DNA of 64,000 nucleotides from Mytilus californianus (GCF_021869535.1 NW_026262593.1:57682318-57746317), one strand, 5' to 3'; positions 47,771 through 60,700 are shown, counted from the first letter of the stretch. Numbers and translations: made by a program. Notes: generated by a model not told the origin, from the sequence alone.

Positions 47771-48750
47771 TTACATCCAACAAATAAAATAAAACACAAT
47801 ACAAAATGAATAAACATTGCTGTCATGGGCAACATGCTAATAGCTTGTGTGTTTTTAAATGATTACATTTTTTTATTAATTATCAAAACACATATCTCAA
47901 AAATAGGATATTAAATTCGTGGGTCTAGCGCTGATAACGGAGTGTAGATATAGTACTCTGACAATAAAGAACTTTACCCTGTTCTTTGTATAACAGTTGA
48001 GGAGAAAGTTACGAGCCACCTCAGAATATATCAAACAGAAACATACTTTGTAGAGTATAGAATGAAACCTAAAAAATGTAAATTTAATTACAAAGTGAAC
48101 CATTTGAAAGATAGCATTGACAAGAGTTCGAAACAAAACTCGAAGAGGAATTAATGTGTTACTTCGAAATTACTCTAAATGCGCGACATTTTGAGCGCTG
48201 GCCCATCCCATGTCAAACAATAATTAATTGAAGTATACCTGCTCCTCAATTTATCTACGTATCGGCATATTCAGCGCAGGCCCAGTCCATGGTTACATTG
48301 TGCTCACTTTGTACCTGAGACGACTAACGTCGAGCGACAAAAACAAAACATTTTCACACTAAACGTGTATCCAAAAAGAATTTTCACCCGGATAAACAAA
48401 CGAATCGTTCACCCGACTAGAGCGCTGTCAATTCACCCGTTTTATTCAGAGCTGCATGAGAAATCAGGTAACAATTTTCTGACAAGTACAAAATGGATGA
48501 AATCCATTATTACATGCCCAAACGAAATGAGTAACACATGGTGCCCTTGTAACGCATTAAGTGTCCCTATTTATATGTTCATCGATAGTGACCTATATTG
48601 ATTGTGCTGGACTTAAGTCCTGCAAACTTAAAGTTCTCCTGCCAAATTAGAGCCTACGGCAAATTATAATCAGCTCATACAAATGTTTCGCTGACGCGGA
48701 ATAAAACATATGATTTAATCAAATGTAAAAAATAGTTCAAAAACATATAA
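47771..48750. other. No gene recognised
   Basis: Short frames at 47897-48136 (minus) and 48365-48601 (plus) have no family motif. GCGCTGGCCCATCCCATGTC and GCGCAGGCCCAGTCCATGGT (48195 and 48276) form a weak direct repeat about 80 bp apart. Confidence 0.45.
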
Positions 48751-48754
48751 TCCG

Positions 48755-51540
48755 TGTAATTAGAAATAAATGTGTCGTCTACAAAATACTCATCAGTGAC
48801 GCTCGAATAAAACAAAGGTTAAAAGGCAAAAAACAAAATCGAAGTTGGAGAACATTGAGGACCGACAATTCCGAAAGATGTTGCCAACTACAGCTAAGGT
48901 CATTTATTTCGTGATACAACATTTTAACTATTTGTAATCATTTTTAAGTCTTGCCAACAGTTTTTTTTACAATTATGACCGTATCAATGATAATTTAAAG
49001 TGTTGACTACTGGGCTGGTGATACCCTTTAGAGAAAACCTCGTCCTGCAGTGGCATGAACCCATTGTTTTAAATAAACTCATCATAGATACCAGGCTTAA
49101 ACATTTGTACGCCAGACGCGCTTTTCGTCAACAATAGACTCATACGTGTCCCTAATATCAAAAAGGTTAAATAAGCCAAATAAAGTACGAAGTTGAAAAG
49201 CATCGAGGACCGAAAATTCCGACAGGTTTTGCCAAATACAGCTAATGTAATATATTCCTTGGGTAGAACATCCTTAGTATTTTCAATTTCATCTTTGACC
49301 ATATGCAAAGAGCATGTGCAATGTAATAATAAACTTACCTGCATGCAACAGCTCGAGAAGTGAAATAGTTTAGATATCTTCCTTATTTTGATGTAACGTT
49401 TTCCCTGTTGGTCTATTTAAAAAAATGTATCACATAAATGTTTACGGAATTATTTTAAAAGAAAAATTCCTCTAGGCTATCTTAACAAAACATTACCACG
49501 AAAATACTTTTCTTGGTATAACTATGGGGTCAAGGAATATTTCCAAGAATTGCTTGTCATTTGAATATTTTAAGATTTATAACAAATAAGTAGGTAACCA
49601 TATAAATAAGTACGTAGGTTTTTATTATAGTCGTCCCATAAAAAGACTAAAAAGCAGAGCAAATGAACTCAGCAATCTGAAACATGATTTTAAAAGAAAA
49701 AAATAGTAGGCACTAAATGAAAAGACAAAAGATCACCAAACTGTCAGTAATAGCAGCAAAATCTAACATCCAGCAAAAAAGAAAGAAAAAAACATTTACA
49801 AACCAAACACTTTTAAATTAGCAGGAAGCAAGAACGATACCAGATGTGAGGCAGACATGTTCAAATGTGCGTGCATTGCAATTACATTTTATTGAAATTT
49901 TTAAACTGGTCAAATGAAATCATGACTCAACGCTTCATTTGAAAAAGAGTTCAACACTCGTGCTGCTTTAAACTTAAAAGATTGTCTATAGTACAAATTA
50001 TTTTCTAGTCGGGATACCTATATGCAGCTTTTGCATACTTCATCATAATTATGCCTCTGGGATATCTTAAAAAAACCTTTCCAAAAAAATACTGTTCGCG
50101 TTATAGTTATATAGAGAGGCTCATTTCCGGGAATTGTTTGCCTTTTGAATATTTTAACATTGATTACAAATAAGTTAAGTAAATAAAAAAAATAATTATT
50201 TTGTGTGTTGCACATATATTCAAAACTAAAAGTAATATGAACTCTAAGGATCTCCTACAACCGACCATAAAAACATCTATATACATGCACACAAGGAAAT
50301 AAATAACAAAACCGTAAAAGCAAGCAGCATTATAAAAAAATGACAAAAGAGCACGAATTATATCATATACAAAAACCAAAATTGAAAGCATAGCATATAC
50401 ATTGAGTCATTAGAAACAGCACTGTACATAAACAAGCAATAAACAAGGTTCTAAATCTATTGCAAAATAGCAAGCTTTTTTTCGTTAATTTTTTGGACTG
50501 AAAACGTAGAGCGCTTGCGTCGACAAAAAGATCATTTGACATAATGTTTGTTAAAAACTGACATATCTAACGAGTTTTATTTTGTCGAAGACTGCACTGT
50601 ATGTTTCCTAGGTCTAAATGTAGTAGAAATCCATACGTTTTTGTCAATTATCACCAAATATTTACATTTGGTCTATTTGAGGTATGGATGTCAACGCTTA
50701 ATTTGAAAAGTTTGACAAAAATAGTTTTATTTCACTCTCGTACATGTCTTTTCATCAACTTCAAGTTTTTTTTATTTGAAAATAATAGAATTAATATTTA
50801 AGCATTCGGAACACTTCGGCAGACCTATCAATCTAAAATAAGTAGGGTAGTGGAATCTGCTGAGGTTTGCCGGGGCTAAATATGGCAGTTACCGAACTTA
50901 CTCCTTTGTTGTGTTTGTGACCAATGAATATCGATACCGATTATGTTATGTAATTACAGTTTATCAATTGCAATGTACACGATCATTATACACAATTATA
51001 TTCACAAAATACTGGGTTTTTGCATAAAAGTTTACTGGAATTTTGTATACTGTACATTCATTTATTTTCATGGGTACCAATTATCATGGTTTGAGGATAT
51101 GAGATTTCGTGGTTTTGCCAAAGTTTGCAGATAAGCCTGTCGAAAATGTTTACTTCATTTAACATTAAAATGCGTGGTTGACCAACGAAATCCACGATAT
51201 TATTATCCAATGAATAATAATAAATTCACAGTTAATCTAAAATTTTTAGTTTTCGCCATTACCTAGCTGAATCACCATGAAAAGCAAACTACTATGTCCA
51301 ATTGCATGTATCCATAAAAGTAATCGTGGCCTGTACGTTTTAAAGTAAATGAGCAAGTAGGAGAACTATTATCTATGATTTCTTTATAACCTGTCTATGT
51401 TGAGAAAGCGAACCATTGATATGGATGGAACAAATCTCCGTTAAAATGTATTTTATCTAACACGCATAGATAATTACGATTGCCAAATTGACTTATCAAA
51501 TAGCGACTCAGCCAAATACGTCTATTTGAATATTCTAGTG
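48755..51540. repeat. Segmental duplication module B, paralogue of 29725-33000
   Basis: Collinear with module A but without the 560-bp MITE. Similarity ends near 51480-51540 and resumes at 57565, so about 6 kb of other DNA separates its two parts. Confidence 0.8.
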
Positions 51541-52794
51541 GTTTTTTTTTATTATTTTATATTAATATTATTCAATTATTGACTTTTGATGAAGTTGATA
51601 CATTGATCTATCAACCCCAGAGATATGATATTCACCGAGTCCAACGGCCAAGGGTGAATGTCATATTTTCGGGGTTGGTAAATCAGTGTATCAACTGATA
51701 TCAGAAATCAATAATTAATTTGTTATATGTCTTTTTATCCTTCTCCAATTTTCTATTATTTGCTCAAGATACATTTAAAATTGTTCCTTGTTTTTAAACT
51801 ATACATTGCAGTTGCTAAATTATAAGTTGAAATATTCAATAAAGATTACTAAAAAGAAATTACATCGAAAACAAAAAGAAAAGAAAAAAATTACACGAGA
51901 ACACAAGAAGAAAAGAAAAAATGAGAATTTGCATGACGTCATAAATCTACGTCATTGACGTTGACCATGTTGACTTAGAATATCTATATTAAGGTACACG
52001 TTAGCTGTTCCAAATCTTATATTAACCTCTCGTGATTTTTTCAGCAGAGAATATACTATTTTATCAAAGAGGACTCCGTATGATTTTAGTCAATGAGAAA
52101 AGAGAAATTTTTTAGTCCTTTAATAGTTATTGATATTCATTAGAGTGTCATAGCGTGCACACAGTTTAATACTAGCAAGTGCAGGAAAATCATAAATACC
52201 GTCTAAATCCTACTATATGTTTTCATTGATGCTATGACTGATATGCACTGGTGGTTTTCTGTGAAACAGTCACCTATGGTATCAAACGTACAAAAGTATG
52301 TGCTTTGGCACTGACATCCTTTGTTAGACCGTTTAAATGATAATGACCAAATAAAAATCGATCATCATAGATTCGAATCGTTATTAACATCATAGGAAGG
52401 TCATTTGTAATTGGTAAGTTTCAGTCCCGTTGAGAAAAATCAATCTGAATTAAGAGGGTTAATCATGATAATAGACAATTCGGCTCAAGGACTAGAATTC
52501 AAAACTCATACATTAAATGACATATGAAGGAGAAGTGGTTACCAGAAGTACAAAAAATCAGATATATCTGGTAGCATTTTTTCTTTAAACATAAACACTC
52601 TAATGTGATGTTTCAAAATTGTACACCACAAGGATCGAATGGGGTATAGAAATAAGGTCCAATAAAAATCCGTAGGGCTATGCGGGATGTATACATACCC
52701 ATTTATAACTGTAAATTCAGAAATTATTGCGAGGTTTTTATTAATGCGAATAATGCGACTGACCTGTTATCACAATAATACGATCTAGCATTCA
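51541..52794. other. No gene recognised
   Basis: AT-rich. A short inverted repeat pair TACATTGATCTATCAACCCC (51599) and GGGGTTGGTAAATCAGTGTA (51681) flanks about 60 bp and could form a hairpin or mark a small MITE. Confidence 0.5.
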
Positions 52795-53130
52795 GATATC
52801 TCATAGAAATAAGAAGATGTGGTATGAGTGCCAATGAGACACACCGAACACCAAGTTAAAGGGCCCCAAAATGACTGTGGAAAACAATTCAAACAGAAAA
52901 ACCACCGGTCTAATCTATATAAAAAATGAGAAACGAGAAACACTTAAGAACCACATCAACAAACGACAACCCCTGAGACAGGTTCCTGACTTAGGACAGG
53001 TGCACACAAATGCAGCGGGTTTAAACGTTTTAACAGGCGCCAACCTTCACCCTAACCGGAAATTGTAGTGTAACATTACAACATAGAAAGACACACTATA
53101 AAATATCAATTGAAATGGCTTAATTCAATA
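52795..53130 (-). mobile_element. PLE 3'-tail copy
   Basis: ATAAGAAGATGTGGTATGAG, AAACAGAAAAACCACCGGTC and GGCGCCAACCTTCACCCTAA, with an internal deletion after CAATGAGACA. Confidence 0.72.
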
Positions 53131-53255
53131 CATTTATCTTTATGCAGATTTTCCGTAAAAAAACAATAAATTATCTCGTCTTTTTGTCCATTCTTCCAAA
53201 ATTGCAATAATAAACGCACGCAATAATTTCTGGATTTACAGTACTGTCGAACCGG

Positions 53256-53666
53256 GTGGGGACTTTAATTCCGATATGTTGTTTAGAAAGAAAACCCTTC
53301 ATTCTTAGAGAGCCAAAACTAGTGTTTAAACTGTTACTTCCAGATGGTGTATACGTGTTGCAAAGTCAGGATCGGTTAACAGGACGCGTGTCTTTGTCGG
53401 GTTTTGATATTTTACGAAAACTGCTTAATGTTAAAACGAAAATGGATGGTGTAATTTTGAACATATGCTTAAATGATTGTTGTCAGTTATTACTCTTATC
53501 TTATGAGAGAAAGAGAGTGTTAGTTCAGCTGATTCGTGCATATTTTTGGAAGAATTTTGGGTTTGATGATAAAAGCATGAAACTTTCCACCATTGTAAAT
53601 ACATATTTGGTAGTCAATTTAAGCTATGGACCCACTCTGAAAAATACAATATGGCGGCCATTTTGA
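53256..53666 (+). other. Unassigned 136-codon open frame next to a dispersed repeat
   Basis: The longest open frame not explained by the minisatellite or a recognised family. Its centre (LERKPFILREPKLVFKLLLP ...) has mixed composition that looks more protein-like than its neighbours, but I do not recognise it. The last 50 codons overlap a dispersed repeat (ATGATAAAAGCATGAAACTT to ATGGCGGCCATTTTGAAGAT) seen inverted at 57150-57490, so it may be a transposon-derived frame. No splice sites or family motif were established. Confidence 0.3.
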
Positions 53667-53850
53667 AGATGTCTGCCAATCAGTCCAAATTTTACAACCA
53701 TGTATAAATGAAAGCAAATAATATTCAAACAAATTTTTTAGAATAATAAAATGTAATCCAACGTTCTAGTTAGTCATGAAGTTATATTTAACTTTTCATT
53801 TTTTTTTATTCAAAATGGCGTAAAATTTCAAAATGGCCACCACAAAACTG
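53560..53850 (+). repeat. ATGGCGGCCAT dispersed repeat
   Basis: TTTGATGATAAAAGCATGAA, AGCTATGGACCCACTCTGAA and AATATGGCGGCCATTTTGAA, with a second word AAAATGGCGTAAAATTTCAA downstream. Inverted relatives fill 57150-57490. Confidence 0.65.
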
Positions 53851-56800
53851 AAAATGAACAAGAATGAGACAAGGCTTTGATGATATTTATTTCTTCTATC
53901 GAATTGCACATTGTAGTTAATACAGTATTCTAGGGATTACGTTTCCATGATACATTGATGCTGCTTGCATGACAATTTAATCAAAGATACCATAAATGGA
54001 AACATTCGAACGTTTTCAAGACGCCATTAGAATATGTTTGACCGTTAAGTACCATCTGAGTCACAAATGATAATGGATATGTTTCACTTCTTCTTGCCAC
54101 GATCCTTTCTATATCATCGATTGTGGTAATATCAGGATGATAAATAAATACTTCTAATCACCGAATTTTTACTTGAAATGAGTAACATCCCGAATGCTAC
54201 CAGTTGGCCAGAAACTACACACCTTGCATTGACCCCTAGTTTTGATGAAAATGATTAGTGTTGTTTATGCTTACAATGTTGAGTTATTTGCTACTTTTGC
54301 AATGTCTGTGTTGTCAACTTGTGAAATTTTTGTTTATTCATCGTTTAGGCATGGAAAATATCAATTCATTTCAAACATTCACATTTTGTCAAGCTTAATA
54401 TAAGTTACATAGACCAATGATTTTTACATGTTTTACATTTTTGGGATTCTAATGGTTAAAAAGAGACGTTTATATGATATATACCTAATTACTGGATATG
54501 ACTCATCAATCTATTTAAACAAGTATACCTTCATGTAGGTAGGTGTCCCTTGTTTAACAAGAACTGCGTACCCTTCTTAAGCACCTGCGATCATCCCCGG
54601 TTTTCAGTGAGGTTGGTTTTGAATTTTTTGGAGTGATTAGTGTTAGCATTTTTTTTTTTTGCGTTTTCATTCATATTCTTATCTGGTTTTGTTTTACTAA
54701 TGATTTTTAAGTATCTTCATATTTTCACAACAGTTTTCAAATGTTTCTTAAGGACAGACCAATAAGTGTTTGCCTCACTCTCCGCCATATTTTAAGCAGG
54801 ACCGTACATACCATCATTGTCCTCGGCATTTTCATCTAACGTGATATCTGTTTTATATCTGTCATCCACATTTTATTGCCTCATTTCAAAATGCTGATAC
54901 CTCTGTGCTAAATTTCAATAGGGCATATGCCATCCGCATTCACACGAAGTAGCTCTCTGGGTAAAAGGACGAAACATTTTCCCGCCTAAGCTTTCACATG
55001 CTTTGAGAATGTTTTGTTTTTGCTTTTTTAAAAACGTTCCTGGTGTAGAACACCATGTGCATTACCTGATCACGTTATATTATTTCAAAGTTGGGGTAAT
55101 CTTGTTAATTACTAAGGCCGTTTCTAGACAAACACTATTTAATGCTGTACATGTAGTTGTGCGGTATTGCTGGCTAATCTGATTGCCTCACCTTTTACAA
55201 GTGTGTAATTTTACTCTTGGGTTTGATCTACATTTACCATTTTCAAATTACGGTTGCAATACTTAAACTGTATAGTTAAATGGCATAATATCGCGCAGGG
55301 GTACTGGAACCCATAAGTTTGATGGAAAAATGCAAAGAAGTAATGAATAAATGTAAGCAGTATAATGAAATGTTTGTACCCTTGGAAGGAACATTCTCTT
55401 AATGATCTCACATCAAAATGTCCAGTTCAATCTTTAATGTTGCAGACCATTTGTGGTTAAGAGGGCTTTAAATCTCCCTCTCATTACTTTATTCTTTGAA
55501 TGTTACATAGTTTTCACCAGGGTCTCGTTCCTCAGTAAAAATGCAGGATCTTTGCATAATAATGAAAAATACACCTACTGTAACCTCAAGAAAATCTCTT
55601 GTTCATGGTGCATGAGAGCCTCTAAAAAGACTGCTATTCATTAAGTACTATGTTTTCGTGATCGAACACTTGTTCAACCACTGTTTTCTAACTAATCACA
55701 TAAGGTTCGAAACGATGCCATTTCTATATAAAGACCTTAAACAAAACTATTCTTTATTCTGTTCGAAATATGTATGGCCAGTTCCACTGTTCCGATTTTG
55801 CAAAAGCAAAAAACAATAGTTTACAAGTGACAATTGATACATATCTCGGAAAACATTAACACATTGCTGGATTTATATTCTTGGAATGTCGAATCGTTGT
55901 AACAGGTTTGATCTCTTCCTGTAACATTTGTCAATGCGGACTGATATATAAAGGTGGATGATCATTGGTCTTGGTTCTACATGCGTGGAACGCTGTCCAG
56001 ACACATATAATGTTTTCATTATCGTCTGTGTTATCATTTTGTTAACTTATCTATACCATGCAAGGGTAGTGTTGCACAATTGAGTAATCATACCAGGTTG
56101 GCATACATATATTTCTGGTAAGACAATTGACAGTGTGCATGTCCATAAAACGGTTGTTATTAGATGTTCATATGAAACGCATGCATATATTTCAAAGCAA
56201 AAGGTTATGACGAATTTGCCAAGTTAGACTAACAAGAAGCTGAAATGTTGAAATTGTCGTACTATGGAACGATACATTAGCCGTAGTTGAACTCTTGTTG
56301 TTGTCAATAATTGTCCACGGCTGATGTTGTAAAACCACCAGAGAGATTTCGCGGGAGGAACCACATATTCAAAGTTGAATTTTTCATAAATGGAATCTTC
56401 TCGTACTGTAGATAAATGGATAATTAGATCATTCATAAACGCCAAACGTAAACTGTACATTTTGTCATTATTATCTCCTCCTTTCCTGGTCCTGGCATTC
56501 AGTAGAAGGCTCATATACATAATGGGATGGTTTTAATTCAGTTGAATGTAATGTTAAAGAATAATACAGAAATAAAACAGAAGTAACTGTGAAATTGAAA
56601 ATGTCATATTTGCCTCAATGGAATAATTCGACTGCATCTGAATATTTGGCCAAACGATTATCAACTAATGTTTTTAGTGACTGTTGAACAGACTTTTGCC
56701 TACATTACGTCATCTTGAACTACCTGCATGTGCAGCGTTTTCAAGTATTGTTGTCATACAAACAGATTGTTGTAGTTGCTTGTTCAATTGCAAAACCCAA

Positions 56801-57149
56801 ATAATCACTACATAGAAGAAGCAAGCACTTGCCTTGTTAATGGCCTTTCAAGCTTGGTATTACTGGGTATTTTAGATCAGTAACTAATTACTATGTCCTC
56901 TACCAGTTGATAACAGAGAAAACTGTTCGATTCGAGAAGTATACATTCTAGTTAAGTTTATCTTAAAAATTGGAATAACGCCAGTGTCTATACGTGATCA
57001 CTCTTTGTAGCCTACTCTTCTGAAATAACGGTACCGTAGTTACGATTTTCTTTACTTTCCTCACAAATCTCTTAACGTTTGGCTTTAGTAAATAAATAAG
57101 TAACCTTAAGCTTGTATAAGGGAATTATAATTAGTCGATTTAGATATCT
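53851..57149. other. No gene recognised (includes a 98-codon unassigned frame)
   Basis: A GGAGCAGGATCTG-family fragment lies at 54570-54640. Open frames at 55211-55411, 55453-55644 and 56224-56520 (minus, 98 codons, with VVPPAKSLWWFYN) are not recognised; the last has moderately complex composition and could be an exon of an unknown gene, but I cannot support it. This stretch is inserted relative to module A. Confidence 0.4.
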
Positions 57150-57490
57150 TATGGCGGCCATCTTCGAAAAGTCGCCATATTGAAATTTCAAGTTGGGTCC
57201 ATAGCTTATATTGTTGGAACCACCCAGTAACTACTAGCATGACAAATTTGAACTAATATAAGGGATATTTGTTGTTTTTGATATTTTGTGGCGGCCATCT
57301 TGGAAAAAGTTGCCATATTGAATTTTCATAGTAAGATATCTTGATTTTGATATTTTATGGCGGCAATCTTATTAAAGGCCGCCATTTTCAAATTTCAAGA
57401 TGGGCTCATAGCTAATATTATTTGAAACACCAAGAACTACTACCATGCCAAATTTGATGCTTTTATCATCAAATCCACAATTTTTTCACC
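57150..57490 (-). repeat. Triplicated ATGGCGGCCAT repeat
   Basis: ATGGCGGCCATCTTCGAAAA (57152), GTGGCGGCCATCTTGGAAAA (57289) and ATGGCGGCAATCTTATTAAA (57357), each followed by a GCCATATTGAA or GCCATTTTCAA word. GGGTCCATAGCTTATATTGT (57196) matches GGGCTCATAGCTAATATTAT (57403). The family is the inverse of 53560-53850. Confidence 0.7.
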
Positions 57491-57564
57491 GATCTGCCGG
57501 ACTATGTAGAAGAGTACCATTAGAAGACTAAAAAAAAAAAATTATTTTAGAAAGAAGCTAAGGA

Positions 57565-57975
57565 CTTTTCATTGGTTAATCTTTTTTAATGCTTGCTTTT
57601 ATTTCTCAATAAGACTTAACAAAATAAATACATTATTACTGGTGTAAAGAATTTGGAAACATCCTATTATAATTTTCAGCCTAGTCCCTTCGACAGGTTC
57701 CTATACATGTACACCTATTTTGTTTTTGTAAGATTCATAGCATTAAAATAATGCCATACGGGATGTGATTATTTAACAATTTGTTGTTCCATGTTTTTGA
57801 TTTTATTTTGAGACGATGATGTACCTTTAATTTTGTCTGACGATGTGTATGTTTCCTAACTCGTAAGCTATGGCTGTCTGTAGTGCTGTTTTAGATTTCA
57901 ATGAACGTAATCTGTGTATAGTTAGTAAATTAATGTCAGAGATTTCGTTACCACAAATTAATTAAAACTGTAATA
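57565..57975. repeat. Right part of module B
   Basis: GCTTGCTTTTATTTCTCAAT, AAGACTTAACAAAATAAATA, GGTGTAAAGAATTTGGAAAC and ACGATGTGTATGTTTCCTAA align with 33130-33400 of module A. It leads into block 3 just as module A leads into block 2. Confidence 0.8.
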
Positions 57976-58365
57976 TATAAGAATAAAAAATGGGCCATGA
58001 TTGCCAATGAGACATCTTTACAACAGACACCACGCGAAGTAAGTGTTAACAACTATAGGTCATTGTACTGCCTTCAAAAATGAGCAACAAACATACCGTA
58101 TAGTATACTTTAAATTGCAAAGACAGGACAAATGTAAACCAATTCAATCTACAAAACTAATGGCTTGATTTATGTACTAAACCAAAAACTAAAATCAAAT
58201 GTGATAGACAGCAACACATGACAACAACTGAATTAAAGGCTTCTTACCTAGGACTGGCACTCACAGAATATGGAAGGGTAAAACATGTCTTCGGGCGCCC
58301 AATAATCCACTAACCAGGGACAGTTGTATAACAACGCAACATAGGAAAAACTATTATAATCAGTT
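57975..58365 (-). mobile_element. PLE 3'-tail copy replacing the lysozyme exons of block 3
   Basis: ATGGGCCATGATTGCCAATG, CATTGTACTGCCTTCAAAAA and GGCTTCTTACCTAGGACTGG. It sits where lysozyme exons 4 and 3 would be expected from block 2. Confidence 0.72.
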
Positions 58366-58839
58366 GAAGCGCTTTAGACGCATAAAATTTAGAAACTGTT
58401 GTTTTCATCCTTTTTTGTTAGAAAGGCTTGGCTCATCAAAATGGCGCATAGCCACAAAACAAAACACCCAACGAATTACTCTTTTCTCTTTATTATTGGC
58501 CCATAATTCACTTTTCTTTATTTTTTGCCCGAGGTTATTTCGTCCATTTTAGACTGACATGCAAAATTAAGTACTGATTCAAAAACGTGTAAATTTATTT
58601 AGTGTGAAGCATGGAAGATGAAAATACCAATTTCAAAATCTCTTTAACAGTAGTTGCATAAACAGGTGGACCAGACAGGGTATATTGAAGTTTGCTGGAA
58701 TAAAAATAAAGTTACAATTAAATATTAAAACATTATTTAAGTTTTGGTTCAAATATCAGTGCAGGAAATACCAATATTTCAAACGATAGAACAGTTATAT
58801 TAAAAGATGTGACTCTCGATTGGTTGGTTTTCTTCTTTT

Positions 58840-58860
58840 TTCTTTTTTTTTTTTTTCTTA
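58840..58860. repeat. Pyrimidine/T-rich tract
   Basis: TTCTTTTTTCTTTTTTTTTT with more T residues; simple sequence. Confidence 0.7.
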
Positions 58861-59259
58861 AGATAATAGTATAAAAGGCTATTTGGAGGGCTTGGCCGAG
58901 AAAACACATTAATAAACTCCGTTAAATATATACTTATTATTCCAAAAAAAACGATTTGAAAATTATGTTCATGTCAAATATCTTCGCAAAACTTATAGAA
59001 CTATTTTACCTGTTATGCCATTCAAACTCGTGACATTATGAAATGGGTTATACACGTACAAACAGTTAGGTTGCCATAACATCGACCAGAGAAATTGGAT
59101 TTCATACACAACATATTATAATTATTGTATTCTAACCTCATGTGTATTTATTGCACGCTGTTTCTCCTTTTTCTTACCAAAGTTGATTGCAATATGTTCT
59201 GACACATTATGTATAACGTACTCCGGGATTTAACACCACCTTATCCCCGAATTTGTTCT

Positions 59260-59390
59260 TATCCTGGGCAACACAACAGACGTCACATGTGGAGCAGGAT
59301 CTGCTGACCCTTCTTGGGCACCTCAGATTAGATTTTTTAGTTTTTCTGCGATAAGTGTTGCCCAGTCTAGTTTTCTTAGTAACGTTTTAT
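59260..59390 (+). repeat. GGAGCAGGATCTG-family copy in block 3
   Basis: CACATGTGGAGCAGGATCTG and CTGACCCTTCTTGGGCACCT. It occupies the same place relative to lysozyme as 17930 in block 1 and 37800 in block 2, so this insertion predates all three blocks. Confidence 0.7.
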
Positions 59391-59984
59391 AGACTAGGTC
59401 TCATCTATGTATGCTTAATGAGTAATATCAAAGCTAATTTTAAACATTCAACGGCAGAAAACTCCTAGTCAATGTCACCGTACCCCTTCTGTCAATTTTT
59501 TTTAGTTACGACATGTCGCAACTTAAAATAAGTACAAAGTTTGTCCATCATTTGTAAGGTTATTGAAGCATAGCAATAACAAGAAAAAGTAAAAAGAAAA
59601 TTGAACATGACATTAACCTCATTTCATTTTGGAGGATCCATAAGAACCTAGGTCTCATTCACTTACGGTTTATTAGTCACAATTACACATCACTTACAAC
59701 ATACCTCTCTTGAGGAATCTCTGGATTGCTTCGGTCAAAATAATCTAGATTTTAATATCTTTTAATGTTGCAAAACATATTGCAAGAAAAACGGTCTTCG
59801 GTGAGATAACTATTACAAAAAAGTTATCGGTTAAATGGTACCAGTTTCAAAAGCTACCTTATACATTGTTCTCTATCATTTACCAAATATCAAAAAAATG
59901 ATGAGCTGGCATCCTGGAAGAAATTATGTAAGAATTTTTAATTCAACATTTGTTTAAAATTTATTAAACCGGGCAGGTAAGTAG

Positions 59985-60300
59985 TTATAATTCTCCGACG
60001 GCTTTCAACAATGAGCACAGCACATACCGTAAATTAAAAACTATACAAAAGGTCCCGACATGATAAAATGCGAAAGAATAAAAAAGATAAATGTAATTGT
60101 AACGGCCGGATTAATGATATTTATAAACGAAAAACAATAATGGCAAACAGCATCCAATACCAACACTTAATTACCGGCTCCTGACTTCGGATCAGTACGA
60201 ATAGAATGTAACGGGGTTAAACATCTTTGTGAGCGCTCAACCCTCTCCTAACATAGGACAGCGGTATAACATAACAACAAAAGAACAAAATATTAATATC
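59985..60300 (-). mobile_element. PLE 3'-tail copy, terminus missing
   Basis: GGCTTTCAACAATGAGCACA, CATACCGTAAATTAAAAACT, CCGGCTCCTGACTTCGGATC. The terminal block is absent, so it was broken after insertion. Confidence 0.65.
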
Positions 60301-60354
60301 AGCAGGAAATGACTTGATTTTTCAGATCATCATCAGGCTTATTGTATGTTTATA

Positions 60355-60700
60355 ATATATAAATAAGGAGATGCGGTATGACTGATAATGAGACAACTAA
60401 TAATCAAAGAATGTAAGCAACTATATGTAAGTAAATAGAGGTCACCAACAATACGACTAAATTACAGGCTCCTGATTTGGGACAGCCACATTACAAATGT
60501 GGCAGGGATAAAAATCCACTATCTTTCAATTTCCAGTGTAATTGAATATTTTGAATGTAAAATATAAGGGCATACACCACAAGCAAGTTTGTTATCGTTC
60601 AATCCTCCCAAGAACCAGGGAAAGTGGTATGACACCACAATATATAACAAAATGTAAACAAAACAGTTGGAAAGGACTTGACTCATCGGATCGGTACTGA
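60355..60700 (-). mobile_element. PLE 3'-tail copy, internally deleted
   Basis: AATAAGGAGATGCGGTATGA, TTACAGGCTCCTGATTTGGG, AAGAACCAGGGAAAGTGGTA and ACTTGACTCATCGGATCGGT. Confidence 0.65.

Larger units (their letters stand above)
58550..59915 (-). pseudogene. Lysozyme copy 3 remnant: 5' part only, coding exons 2-4 lost
   Basis: Intron and flank sequence of the lysozyme block survive: CAGTAGTTGCATAAACAGGT with GACCAGACAGGGTATATTGA (58650-58690) matches intron 2 of copies 1 and 2; GGGTTATACACGTACAAACA with GGTTGCCATAACATCGACCA (59044-59093) matches 17454-17497; ACCAAAGTTGATTGCAATAT matches 37765-37790. The exon 2 segment between these last two anchors is deleted. On the minus strand CTTCCAGGATGCCAGCTCAT (59919-59900) keeps the exon 1 acceptor and ATG of copies 1 and 2, but then diverges and stops after about ten codons. 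Exons 3 and 4 were not found down to 57565. It cannot make lysozyme. Confidence 0.75.
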
